DNA of 44,605 nucleotides from Oscillospiraceae bacterium (GTDB lineage Bacteria > Bacillota > Clostridia > Oscillospirales > JAAYXM01). The stretch lies in contig JAFYPW010000006.1 of assembly GCA_017559985.1 (NCBI GenBank), forward strand, positions 1 through 44,605, written 5' to 3'. Both the position numbers and the translations under genes were made by a program. Positions 27,460 to 35,593 of this stretch are shown here, one piece after another (positions within the stretch are counted from its first letter, which is position 1; each line of letters opens with the position of its first letter). Below the pieces are notes generated by a model. It did no database searches and was not told the DNA's origin. It saw only the letters and a program-made list of their open reading frames with translations.

Positions 27460-28158
27460 TTACAGTGGATTGCTTTTTATCTTTGCAAAGCGGCGGGGGT
27501 ATTTTGCAGGCGTTTCGCGTACCTTTTCTATGACGAGCACGGTATGTGTTATTCCCGTGTCATAGAGGGGATAGTCGAACCGTTTTACAAGCTCACCGCC
27601 GAGAGTTTTTATGGCGTTTTTTGCACCGTTTAACTCCTCCTCACAGTTTTCCGCCTTCATTGCAAGGAACACGCCGCCGACTTTGACATAAGGCAGGCAG
27701 AGCTCGGAAAGCACGGAAAGGTCTGCCACGGCGCGCGAGGTTGCAATATCAAAGCCCTCGCGATAGCCTTTTTTTACGGCCTGTTCCTCGGCGCGCGCGT
27801 GGATACACTCAACATCCGAAAGTGCGAGAGATTCACAAACGCCGGAGAGGAAGTTTATTCTCTTTCCGAGGCTGTCGAGAAGAGTTAAAGAAATATCGTC
27901 GCGCGCAAGGCGGAGCGGAAGACCGGGGAAACCTGCTCCGCAGCCGACGTCTATAACGCGCTTTCCCGAAAAATCATATGAACCCAACAGCGCGAGCGAG
28001 TCTGCAAAGTGGCGTATGCAGACCTCACGCGGGTCGCAGATTGCCGTGAGGTTCATAACCTTGTTCGTTTCAAGGAGCATCTCCGAAAACTTCTCAAAAC
28101 GTGCGGGGTCCGCCTCAACCCGGAGGCTTTTGAAAATATCGCAAAGGAGCTCTCTCAT
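27460..28158 (-). CDS. rsmG: 16S rRNA (guanine-N7)-methyltransferase RsmG
   Basis: 232-residue SAM-dependent methyltransferase that makes m7G527 in 16S rRNA. The SAM loop is [18 protein letters not shown], followed by [12 protein letters not shown], and [19 protein letters not shown] supplies the substrate-side motif. It overlaps mnmG by 4 bases, the usual gidA-gidB pairing. Confidence 0.97.
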   Translation of the reverse strand: MRELLCDIFKSLRVEADPARFEKFSEMLLETNKVMNLTAICDPREVCIRHFADSLALLGSYDFSGKRVIDVGCGAGFPGLPLRLARDDISLTLLDSLGKRINFLSGVCESLALSDVECIHARAEEQAVKKGYREGFDIATSRAVADLSVLSELCLPYVKVGGVFLAMKAENCEEELNGAKNAIKTLGGELVKRFDYPLYDTGITHTVLVIEKVRETPAKYPRRFAKIKSNPL

Positions 28159-30038
28159 ATGCTTTTTTCTCCTTTTTCGTTTTTTAAATACAGCAGAAGC
28201 GCGGCAATATCGGCGGGGCTGACACCCGAAATGCGCGATGCCTGACCTACGGAGGCAGGTTTTATCTTCGACAGCTTCTGGCGCGCCTCGGTGCGAAGCC
28301 CCATAAGCGACATATAGTCAATGTTTTCTGGCAGCTCCTTTTCTTCAAGGCGGCGGAACTTTTCTATCTGCTCCTGCTGTCGCGCTATATATCCGTCATA
28401 TTTAAGCGAGATTTCAACGCTCTCGCACACATCTCGTGAAAGTTTGCCCCGCAAGGTGTCAAAGCGCGCAACCCCGTCATATGACAGCTGCGGACGGCGG
28501 ATGAGATCGGAAAGCCTTGCACCTGTCGTAAGCGGAGATGTTCCTCTCTCTGAAAGGAACTTATTTATCTCCTCTCCCGGCGGAATTACCGTCTTTTCAA
28601 GGCGGGAAAGCTCCTGCGCTATCGCGGCTTTTTTGCTTAACATACGGTTGTATTTTTCCTCGGAAACAAGGCCGATTTCATATCCCTTCTCCGTAAGACG
28701 GAGGTCTGCATTGTCCTGACGGAGCCAGAGGCGGTATTCCGAGCGCGAGGTCATCATACGGTACGGCTCGTTTGTGCCCTTTGTCACGAGGTCATCAACC
28801 AGTGTTCCTATATACGCGTCTGCGCGGCCGAGGACAAACGGTTCTTTCCCTGAGAGCTTTCTTGCCGCGTTTATGCCCGCAATAAGCCCCTGTGCCGCGG
28901 CTTCCTCATAGCCGGACGAGCCGCAGAACTGCCCTGCGCCGTAAAGGCCCGAAACGGCTTTTGTTTCAAGTGTCGGGTAAAGCGCGAGCGGGTCTATGCA
29001 GTCATATTCTATGGCGTACGCAAAGCGCATTATCTTCGCGTTTTCAAGCCCGCGGATTGAGTGGACTATAAGAAGCTGAATGTCCTCCGGAAGTGAGGAC
29101 GAAAGCCCCTGAATATACATCTCGTCTGTCCCGAGCCCCATCGGCTCGATAAACAGCTGATGACGCTCTTTGTCCGCAAAGCGCACCACTTTGTCCTCGA
29201 TAGACGGACAATACCTTGGTCCGACACCCGAAATGTTTCCCGAAAAGAGTGGTGAGCGGTGCAGGTTTTCGCGGATTATGCGGTGTGTTTCGGCATTTGT
29301 GTATGTAAGGTGGCAGATAGCCCGGTTTTCTGTCTTCTTTTCCGTATCAAACGAGAACGGATAGATGTCCTCGTCGCCCGGCTGCGGCTCCATTGCGGAG
29401 AAGTCGACCGAGCGCGCGTTTATGCGCGGCGGTGTTCCCGTCTTGAAACGGCGGAGCGGAAGTCCCTTTGAAAGCAGGTTCTTCGTAAGCTCAACTGCGG
29501 CAAACATACCGTCGGGCCCGCCCTCTCGGCTCACCTCGCCGACGGTTGTTCTTCCGCCGAGGTATGTGCCAGTTGCGATTATGCAGGCAGAAACAAAATA
29601 CTTTCCGCCCGAAGCGGTAAGAACATACGTTACTTTGCCGTTCTCTATTCCGACATCGACAATCTCCGCCTGGATGAGGTCAAGATTTTCCTGCTCTTCG
29701 AGAGCTCTTTTCATACGCGCCTGGTAAGCCCTGCGGTCTGCCTGGGCTCGGAGAGAATAAACCGCGGGGCCTTTGCCGCGGTTGAGCATACGGTACTGTA
29801 TGCACGTATCGTCCGCGGCGCGCGCCATCTCGCCGCCGAGCGCGTCAATCTCGCGCACAAGGTGTCCCTTTGCCGTTCCGCCTATTGCGGGGTTACAGGG
29901 CATATTGCCCACCGAGTCGAGATTTATGGCAAAGCAGGCAACGCTCGCGCCGAGCCTTGCCGCCGAAAGTGCCGCCTCGATGCCCGCGTGTCCCGCGCCG
30001 ACAACGGCTATATCATATTTTCCTGCGATGTATTCCAT
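28155..30038 (-). CDS. mnmG: tRNA uridine-34 carboxymethylaminomethyl enzyme MnmG
   Basis: 627-residue FAD protein that, with MnmE, installs (carboxymethyl)aminomethyl groups at wobble U34. The dinucleotide fold is [19 protein letters not shown]. The GidA signatures [20 protein letters not shown] and [15 protein letters not shown] carry the conserved cysteines. A C-terminal helical domain follows. mnmE is not in the window. It follows the CYTH gene by 11 bases, so it is probably expressed from the promoter at 32882-32910 with the two genes before it. Confidence 0.98.
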   Translation of the reverse strand: MEYIAGKYDIAVVGAGHAGIEAALSAARLGASVACFAINLDSVGNMPCNPAIGGTAKGHLVREIDALGGEMARAADDTCIQYRMLNRGKGPAVYSLRAQADRRAYQARMKRALEEQENLDLIQAEIVDVGIENGKVTYVLTASGGKYFVSACIIATGTYLGGRTTVGEVSREGGPDGMFAAVELTKNLLSKGLPLRRFKTGTPPRINARSVDFSAMEPQPGDEDIYPFSFDTEKKTENRAICHLTYTNAETHRIIRENLHRSPLFSGNISGVGPRYCPSIEDKVVRFADKERHQLFIEPMGLGTDEMYIQGLSSSLPEDIQLLIVHSIRGLENAKIMRFAYAIEYDCIDPLALYPTLETKAVSGLYGAGQFCGSSGYEEAAAQGLIAGINAARKLSGKEPFVLGRADAYIGTLVDDLVTKGTNEPYRMMTSRSEYRLWLRQDNADLRLTEKGYEIGLVSEEKYNRMLSKKAAIAQELSRLEKTVIPPGEEINKFLSERGTSPLTTGARLSDLIRRPQLSYDGVARFDTLRGKLSRDVCESVEISLKYDGYIARQQEQIEKFRRLEEKELPENIDYMSLMGLRTEARQKLSKIKPASVGQASRISGVSPADIAALLLYLKNEKGEKSI

Positions 30039-30049
30039 AGCTTCTTCCC

Positions 30050-30637
30050 TTATTTATATAATAATGCGCGCGCATACTTTGACAGAGCCTCCTCACGAAG
30101 AGGAAAATGCTCTTTTAATTCTTCTCCGAACTTCAAGAGCTTCTCCACATCTCCCGAAACAAGCTCAATCTCAATCTCGGAAAAAGCGGTGTCCCGTCCC
30201 AGGATCCCCTCGTCGTATGACAGGATGAATTTCATTTCCGGAAGCGTTACCTCACACTCCCATCTTGTAAACGAAACCCTTGCTACGCACACAAGCTCTT
30301 CTTTTAAAAACAGCTCTGTCGGCGCTCCCTGCTTCGAGAGAAGGGTAAGCGCTTCCTTTATATCGTCGCACTCGGCATTCCACTCCCCGCGAAGGGAGAG
30401 CGCACCTGAGCGCTTTTTGTTTACTTTTACACAGAATACACTCTTTCCGTTTTCTTCGCGGCGACGCAGCGTTATGCCGAGCCTCTTTGCAAGGTCATCC
30501 TCGGTGTCGAGATATTCTGTCCTCATCGTGAGGGTGCGTATTTCGCCGCGGTTTTCAGAAACGGGCGGATATGAAAAAAGCTCGTCCTTTGAAAACGGTG
30601 CTGCGACCGCATATTTAAGCTCAGTTTCAAACCCCAT
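30050..30637 (-). CDS. CYTH-domain (triphosphate tunnel) protein
   Basis: 195-residue protein with the CYTH ExExK signature at the N terminus (E4-T-E6-L-K8 in FETELKY). Tunnel Arg/Lys/Glu residues alternate along the strands: [28 protein letters not shown], and C-terminal [12 protein letters not shown]. Related enzymes hydrolyse inorganic triphosphate or thiamine triphosphate, or make cAMP. The sequence alone does not decide which. The start ATG has GGGAGG seven bases upstream and overlaps the end of the ATPase-like gene by 11 bases, so the two are coupled; mnmG follows after 11 bases. Confidence 0.85.
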   Translation of the reverse strand: MGFETELKYAVAAPFSKDELFSYPPVSENRGEIRTLTMRTEYLDTEDDLAKRLGITLRRREENGKSVFCVKVNKKRSGALSLRGEWNAECDDIKEALTLLSKQGAPTELFLKEELVCVARVSFTRWECEVTLPEMKFILSYDEGILGRDTAFSEIEIELVSGDVEKLLKFGEELKEHFPLREEALSKYARALLYK

Positions 30638-32855
30638 TCTTCTTCCTCCCGCAAAGTGCCGCAGGAACGGTCAGCAAAAGCTCGCCTGCGGTGAGATATG
30701 CAAACGTTATCCACTGTGAAATGAATTCGGATTTCATAAAGTGCATCGAAAGCCAATATACGAAAGGTGTCAGCACGCCGAGTATCGCGCCGGAGATATA
30801 TATCGCCTTGCCGCACCGCCCGAGGCTTCTTGCCCGCGCGAGCGCAAGCGGCGGAAATGTATCCGTAATAAGGTTTACGAGGAGAATCTGCAAAGCCGTC
30901 ATCGGAAATCCGAAGCCACATACGACGGAAAGAAGAACGCCGAGTGCCTCGGCAAGATTTGCCGAAAGGAGATACTCCGATGTCCTTTCCGTTGCGCCGC
31001 GTGCCACCTTTCCGAAAACGATTGCACGGTCGGCACAGTGTTCCCCGCCCGAGATTATCGAGCACGGCTCCTTTGCGGCATCCTGTGCGCGGATATCAGA
31101 GATTCCGACGTCTGCCGCGGCAAGTGCGACAGCGTCGCTCACCTCACCACCCTGCATACACACGGTTTTGCCGAGATTTTTAAATATGTTGACGATTCTT
31201 ATCTTGTCCTGCACTGAAAGACCCGCAAAAACAAAGGTTTCCCGAAGTGCGCGGCGCAGCTCGTCATCCGGCAAAGCCGCAACATCGCGCCCGAAGAGCA
31301 TCTTTTCCGCACTTATGCCGAGCATGGATGCGCCAAGGGAAGCTCGCTTTGCATCCGCCGAGGTGAGGAGATATGTCATAACTCCCGCGCACGAAAGCTT
31401 TTCCGTGTCGGGCGCTTTTGCTTCATCACCCTCTGCCCCCGTTGCCGCAAAACCGAGAAACACAAGCCCCGTGTCACACGGCACATCGTCGCCCGAGCGC
31501 ATACCGATTGCCGTGAGGTGGTTGCCCTCGGCACGGAGCGCACGGATGCTTTCGCCAATCTCCTCACGGTCAAAGTCCGTGAGAGTTCGGATTTTGCCGA
31601 AATCCCATATGAGCTCCGAACGGTAGAGAATTTCCTCTGCATCACCGCCGGTGTATGAAACGGTGGTGTCCCCTGCGCGGTGAAGCGTTGTGTAAACCTC
31701 GCCCGAAAACTCGCCGATTTTCGGAAAATTCTCTGAAACTTCCTTCTCGTCGCACTTGTGTGCGGCATAGGCCGAAAGCGCGGGAAGCGCCATATCGCAC
31801 AACAGAAGACCGTAAATGAACGGAACTGTGTCCTCCTCCTGAGGCGAATGAATTCTGCCGTTGGTATATGTTGCCGAAACACCGAGCTTCGGAACGTCGG
31901 TAATAAAGACATCGCACTCGCCAAGAGCCTCGATGCTCTTCATATTCTTTGCCGAAAACCCTGCCTTTGAAAGCCTCTCCGCCGCGGCGGAGAGCGCAGA
32001 AAGCGCTGCTGTGAATATGCTCTCCGGAATTATTGCAGCGGCAAGTGCCACGCTCGAAAGAAGAGCCGGGAAAAATTCTGTTTTGTATATAAGCGATGCG
32101 ACAAAAACAACAACACAGACGGAAAATACCACAGCGTTTGTTCTTGTCATAAGCCTTCTTATCTTTGAAAACGTCGGCGCGCTGTCTTTTTCGGGCGTGT
32201 CCGAGAGCGTGGTGCGGCGACTCCGCTCAGTTGAGAGCCCCGTTGCGACGACAACGCCGTCGCCGCGACCGCGTATGACGACCGTTCCTTCAAACGCGCA
32301 GTTGTCACGACGCTCGGCAGGGATTTTGCCGAGGAGATAGCTCTCCGCATCCTTCCTCGAATCCGCGCTTCCGCCGAGTGCTGTCTCGTCAACAACGAGC
32401 CTTTCCGTTGAAATAAGGCGCACGTCGGCAGGGACAACCCGCCCCGGTTTTAAGGTTATAATGTCACCGACGACCAGCTCGTCTGCCGGAAGGCGCATCT
32501 TCGCGCCGTTGCGGAGCACGGTTGCATGGATTATCGACGCATTTACCGCAGAGGCAATCACGCGGTGTGCACGACGGCGGCATTCTGCCGAAAACAAACC
32601 GTTTATGACTATTACCGCAACGATGAGAGCCGCTTCAACCACGCCGCCGAGAAGCGCGGAGAGGATTGCGGCAATCGCGAGCATATATATGACGGGGCGC
32701 GAAAATGCGCCTCGCGCAAATTTAAAAAAAGAAGAATTGTCAGAGCTTTTTGCTTTCTCGGACGAGCGCAGACGCGCCTCCTTGTCTGAAAGCCCCGTTT
32801 CGGGGTTTACATCAAGCGAGCTGAGAGTTTCTTCTATGCTTAATTTGTGATACAC
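30627..32855 (-). CDS. P-type-ATPase-like membrane protein with degenerate catalytic motifs
   Basis: 742-residue protein aligned by eye along its length with P2-type cation ATPases: N-terminal HKLSIEETLSSLDVNPETGL, paired helices near 57-90, VVGDIITLKPGRVVPADVR, and later helices. The catalytic motifs are broken. TGES is replaced in VDETALGGSADS, DKTGT by TDVPKLG (Asp320 kept), the cytoplasmic TGD by LTSADAKRA, and GDGVNDAPAL by GGEVSDAVAL. Yet the TM4 Pro-Glu (277-278) and the TM6 NLITD Asn661/Asp665, ion-site positions in Ca-type pumps, remain. There is no frameshift. It is shorter than usual (about 880), with about eight helices. Start: a GTG at 32855, nine bases after AGGAG; the ATG at 32864 directly abuts that site. 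Likely a pseudo-pump with a binding or regulatory role. Confidence 0.85.
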   Translation of the reverse strand: MYHKLSIEETLSSLDVNPETGLSDKEARLRSSEKAKSSDNSSFFKFARGAFSRPVIYMLAIAAILSALLGGVVEAALIVAVIVINGLFSAECRRRAHRVIASAVNASIIHATVLRNGAKMRLPADELVVGDIITLKPGRVVPADVRLISTERLVVDETALGGSADSRKDAESYLLGKIPAERRDNCAFEGTVVIRGRGDGVVVATGLSTERSRRTTLSDTPEKDSAPTFSKIRRLMTRTNAVVFSVCVVVFVASLIYKTEFFPALLSSVALAAAIIPESIFTAALSALSAAAERLSKAGFSAKNMKSIEALGECDVFITDVPKLGVSATYTNGRIHSPQEEDTVPFIYGLLLCDMALPALSAYAAHKCDEKEVSENFPKIGEFSGEVYTTLHRAGDTTVSYTGGDAEEILYRSELIWDFGKIRTLTDFDREEIGESIRALRAEGNHLTAIGMRSGDDVPCDTGLVFLGFAATGAEGDEAKAPDTEKLSCAGVMTYLLTSADAKRASLGASMLGISAEKMLFGRDVAALPDDELRRALRETFVFAGLSVQDKIRIVNIFKNLGKTVCMQGGEVSDAVALAAADVGISDIRAQDAAKEPCSIISGGEHCADRAIVFGKVARGATERTSEYLLSANLAEALGVLLSVVCGFGFPMTALQILLVNLITDTFPPLALARARSLGRCGKAIYISGAILGVLTPFVYWLSMHFMKSEFISQWITFAYLTAGELLLTVPAALCGRKKNGV

Positions 32856-32881
32856 AAAAACCATCTCCTGACTTATATAAA

Positions 32882-32910
32882 ATTATATATGTAAAAATAT
32901 AAAGTGTCAA
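32882..32910 (-). promoter_or_regulatory. Promoter of the ATPase-like/CYTH/mnmG/rsmG operon
   Basis: Minus strand TTGACA (32905-32910), 17-base spacer, TATAAT (32882-32887), a perfect consensus. Confidence 0.9.
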
Positions 32911-32930
32911 GAAAAGCAAGCAGTAAAAAC

Positions 32931-32967
32931 AAAAAAACGACCGTCGTGACGCGACAGTCGTTTTTTT
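32931..32967 (-). terminator. Terminator after the 54-residue gene
   Basis: ACGACCGTCG / CGACAGTCGT hairpin (one mismatch), flanked by A and T runs. Confidence 0.8.
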
Positions 32968-33003
32968 GTATACAATTTTGATACTTGGCAAATCGGAATT
33001 TGA

Positions 33004-33168
33004 TTATTTGTCTTTTTTGTCAAGTTGCTTGAGAATAAAACAACCCATAGCTATAATCGGAAACAAAAGCCTTAATTCGAGAATACCAATGGGTTCAAAG
33101 CCAATATTGGCATCCAAAAACAAACCAACAATCCATGCTAAAATGGTAGTAAAAATTGCTATTGTCAT
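33004..33168 (-). CDS. Small hydrophobic membrane protein, unknown
   Basis: 54-residue protein with two probable transmembrane segments (about 3-18 and 29-47) joined by a short loop (DANIGFEPIG) and ending in a charged tail (KQLDKKDK). Start: the ATG at 33168 has AAAGGAG nine bases upstream. The frame is open 14 codons further but without a ribosome site. The gene is AT-rich compared with its neighbours. It lies downstream of the tRNA pair and its terminator and is followed by its own terminator. I do not recognise the family. It could be a recently acquired small gene. Confidence 0.6.
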   Translation of the reverse strand: MTIAIFTTILAWIVGLFLDANIGFEPIGILELRLLFPIIAMGCFILKQLDKKDK

Positions 33169-33267
33169 ACAATCACACTCCTTTGACAAATTCTTATTTG
33201 AATAATGCATCGTCCATAGCGATATGATGCGATGTTTGCCTTAATGTGCCGTAGGCAGACATCATTG

Positions 33268-33306
33268 AAAAAGACCTTAACTTTTTATCAAAGTTAAGGT
33301 CTTTTT
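33268..33306 (-). terminator. Terminator of the tRNA operon
   Basis: Perfect 17-bp stem AAAAAGACCTTAACTTT / AAAGTTAAGGTCTTTTT around a 5-base loop, one base after the tRNA-Tyr CCA. Between it and the small gene (33169-33267) there is another imperfect hairpin (about 33232-33262), but no gene. Confidence 0.93.
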
Positions 33307-33307
33307 C

Positions 33308-33392
33308 TGGTGGAGGAGGGTGGATTCGGACCACCGAAGCGAAACGCAACAGATTTACAGTCTGCCCCCTTTGGCCACTCGGGAACTCCTCC
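33308..33392 (-). tRNA. tRNA-Tyr (anticodon GUA)
   Basis: 85-base class II tRNA with the 7-bp acceptor GGAGGAG/CTCCTCC, discriminator A and an encoded CCA. The anticodon stem-loop GACTGTAAATC gives GUA. The long variable arm is typical of bacterial tRNA-Tyr. Confidence 0.97.
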
Positions 33393-33400
33393 TTATAAGC

Positions 33401-33476
33401 TGGAGCTGGTAATAGGACTTGAACCTACAACCTGCTGATTACAAATCAGCTGCTCTGCCGATTGAGCTATACCAGC
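33401..33476 (-). tRNA. tRNA-Thr (anticodon UGU)
   Basis: 76-base tRNA with acceptor GCTGGTA/TACCAGC, discriminator T(U) and an encoded CCA. The anticodon arm CTGATTTGTAATCAG gives UGU, reading ACA. First gene of the two-tRNA operon, eight bases before tRNA-Tyr. It is not the isoacceptor expected for the thrS T-box, which would be GGU. Confidence 0.97.
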
Positions 33477-33493
33477 ATTTTCACAGCCAATAA

Positions 33494-33522
33494 ATAATAT
33501 CAAAAATAATTTTGTTTGTCAA
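33494..33522 (-). promoter_or_regulatory. tRNA operon promoter
   Basis: Minus strand TTGACA (33517-33522), 17-base spacer, TATTAT (33494-33499), just upstream of tRNA-Thr. Confidence 0.88.
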
Positions 33523-33613
33523 GCCTTATTTCTAAAATATTTTAAACAGGTCTTTCTTTTTGCCTTTCGAGGAATATAGTTCAAAAAATGAGGAAAATTG
33601 TATGTTTTCTTTT

Positions 33614-33632
33614 TTTTACTTAAATGGTAAAA
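33614..33632. promoter_or_regulatory. Inverted repeat upstream of the sugar operon (operator candidate)
   Basis: TTTTAC-7-GTAAAA, perfect 6-base arms, about 37 bases upstream of the operon start codon. It overlaps a possible weak -10 (TAAAAT, 33628-33633). No strong -35 is evident, so the promoter itself is not called. Confidence 0.4.
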
Positions 33633-33669
33633 TTGTTTCAATGAAAATTAATTTGAGGAGGATATTTTA

Positions 33670-35487
33670 ATGCCCGTATATGAATCCATTAAAAATGCGG
33701 ATAACAAAATAGTCATTTCCGCACAGAACAAGGATTCCGTCGTATTCGGCTGGGACAAGGTTCTTTCTGCGCTCACAGACAAGGTTTCTGCCGGTGCAAA
33801 GACAATCGCTCTTGACGGCTGGTACGGAATCAACTACGAAAAGATTGCCGAAGCTCTTGCTGCGAAGATCAAGGCAACAGGAAAGGACGTTGTTTTAGTT
33901 CCTGCATACGAGCTTTTCGTTTCAAGAGAAGACATCATCGCTTACAATCAGCCCTACGTTACAGATGACCCCGGTTTCGGTAAGGTAAACAAGACCGGCG
34001 TTGTTGAAGACATCCTCTGCAAGGACGCAGTTGCAGCTGCAAAAGAAAAGCTCGCTGCAAAGGACGGCAAGGTTGTTATCATCTACGGTATGGCAGCTTC
34101 CATCAAGGAGTTTGAAAAGCTTCTCGATGTTAAGTGCTACATAGACAACACACACCAGAAGGTTCAGTGGGATATGTGGACAGGTAAGCTCCCGACATTC
34201 GGCTGTAAGGAGCCGACAAAGGGCTATGACTGGAAGGAATACAACTATTCCGACTACTACATGCTCAAGCGCCAGAAGGACTATATGTACGGCGCAATGG
34301 ACTTCTACGTTGAGAACTACTTCGAGGATGACCTCGTGCTTGTTCCGAGAAAGGCATATGACGAAATTATGTCCACTCTCGTTAAGTACCCGATCCACGA
34401 AGTCAAGATCTTCTCTCCGGGTCCGTGGGGCGCATACCGCTATGAGCAGATGGACTACGGCGTAGAAGGCCTTGCAAACAACGCATGGAACAAGATTGCA
34501 GGTCCGGAGCTCCGCATCCTCATCGACTTCGGCGGCGAGAGAAGCATCAACATGCCGATGCTCAACGCTATGCAGTACGGTAAGGAACTCGTTGGTGAGC
34601 TCATTGACAAGCAGTATCCGGGTCTCTTCCCGCTTGATATCTGGCTTGATGACGGCTGGCACCCGACAAAGCAGCCGGCAGAGAGAATCTCAATGCCGAT
34701 GCACATCCACCCGTCAAGCAAGTACGTTGCTGACAACTTTGACGAGCCGCTCGGCCGTTACGAAACATACTACATCGCAGAAGCTTACGAAGGCGCTAAC
34801 ACCTGGATGGGCTTTAAGGACGATGCTGATATCGAAGAGTGGGAGCGTCTCTGCGAAGAGTCACAGAACATCACTCCGATCGAAAACTGGAAGGACTTCA
34901 TCTCCACCTGGCCGTCCAAGGAAGGCGACCTCTACCTCATTCCTCCGGGGACAATGCACGGTCACGGCGGAAACCAGATGGTTCTCGAGATGGATACAAA
35001 CCCGTCTATCAACGGTACTGAGTACTCCTTCTTTGAATATGACTTTGCAAGACCGTCTTGGGACGATGACGCAAAGAGCATGACAGGCAAGCCGCTCAAG
35101 ATGCACCTTGAACACGGCAGAAATATGGAGAAGACAAGAAGAGCTTCCTGGGTTAAGGAAAACCTCCTCTCCCAGCCGCACGTTATCAAGTGGACTCCGG
35201 AATACTACATCGACCAGTACAAGACATACTCAGTTATGCCGTACCACGTTGAGAGAATCCACTTTGAGAACGTTGGTGAACTCTCCACAGAAGGCAAGTT
35301 CATGCATATGTTCACTCTTACAGTAGGTAAGAAGGTTACTGTCCGCTCCAAGAAGAACCCCGAGCTCTTTGCAGAGTGTGACAAGTTCCAGACTCTCGTT
35401 GTTCCGGCAACTTTCGGCGATTACGAAATCATCAACGAAGAGGGCGGCAGAGTTACCTGCGTAATCCAAAGATGGAAAAAAGGCTAA
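33670..35487 (+). CDS. Kinase-like domain fused to a class I mannose-6-phosphate-isomerase-like cupin
   Basis: 605-residue two-part protein. Residues about 20-235 look like a P-loop NMP/uridine-kinase fold without a working P-loop. LDGWYGINY (48-56) sits where GxxxxGKS/T belongs. VVIIYG (135-140) followed by LLDVKCYID resembles the Walker B strand and lid of uridine kinases. Residues about 275-605 resemble type I phosphomannose isomerase. The metal-site pattern is His345-x-His347 (usually Gln-x-His), Glu365 in YETYY, and His430 in GTMHGHGG. It probably isomerises a ketose/aldose or its phosphate. It has an AGGAGG ribosome site and is the first gene of the sugar operon. A 13-bp hairpin separates it from the rest and may give it higher expression. 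The kinase-like assignment is by eye; the isomerase part is firmer. Confidence 0.75.
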   Translation: MPVYESIKNADNKIVISAQNKDSVVFGWDKVLSALTDKVSAGAKTIALDGWYGINYEKIAEALAAKIKATGKDVVLVPAYELFVSREDIIAYNQPYVTDDPGFGKVNKTGVVEDILCKDAVAAAKEKLAAKDGKVVIIYGMAASIKEFEKLLDVKCYIDNTHQKVQWDMWTGKLPTFGCKEPTKGYDWKEYNYSDYYMLKRQKDYMYGAMDFYVENYFEDDLVLVPRKAYDEIMSTLVKYPIHEVKIFSPGPWGAYRYEQMDYGVEGLANNAWNKIAGPELRILIDFGGERSINMPMLNAMQYGKELVGELIDKQYPGLFPLDIWLDDGWHPTKQPAERISMPMHIHPSSKYVADNFDEPLGRYETYYIAEAYEGANTWMGFKDDADIEEWERLCEESQNITPIENWKDFISTWPSKEGDLYLIPPGTMHGHGGNQMVLEMDTNPSINGTEYSFFEYDFARPSWDDDAKSMTGKPLKMHLEHGRNMEKTRRASWVKENLLSQPHVIKWTPEYYIDQYKTYSVMPYHVERIHFENVGELSTEGKFMHMFTLTVGKKVTVRSKKNPELFAECDKFQTLVVPATFGDYEIINEEGGRVTCVIQRWKKG

Positions 35488-35530
35488 ACTTTCTCGGACA
35501 ATAACTGTCTGATTTACGATATGCCTTTGA

Positions 35531-35557
35531 GAAGGTATCCTTTCAAAGGATACCTTC
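35531..35557 (+). repeat. Perfect hairpin inside the sugar operon
   Basis: GAAGGTATCCTTT / AAAGGATACCTTC, 13-base arms separated by one base, followed by TTATATATTT. Lies 43 bases after the first gene and 36 before the second. Could be a leaky terminator or an mRNA-stabilising structure. Confidence 0.75.
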
Positions 35558-35593
35558 TTATATATTTAAAACGAAGTTTTAAGGAGAATGAGT

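Noticed and set aside
30627-32855. Reading the ATPase-like gene as a frameshifted pseudogene
   Set aside because: The frame is continuous over 742 codons with recognisable family segments in order and membrane motifs intact; the changes are substitutions, not indels or stops.
33232-33262. Imperfect hairpin as an extra small RNA or tRNA
   Set aside because: Only a 9-bp stem with one wobble, no cloverleaf, and no promoter; it may be debris or part of the leader of the small gene.
33268-33476. tRNA pair as an integration (att) site of a mobile element
   Set aside because: No integrase, no duplicated tRNA 3' end and no other mobile genes are seen nearby.
33595-33633. A sigma-A promoter for the sugar operon
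   Set aside because: Possible TAAAAT -10 but no convincing -35 at 16-18 bases; left uncalled apart from the palindrome.
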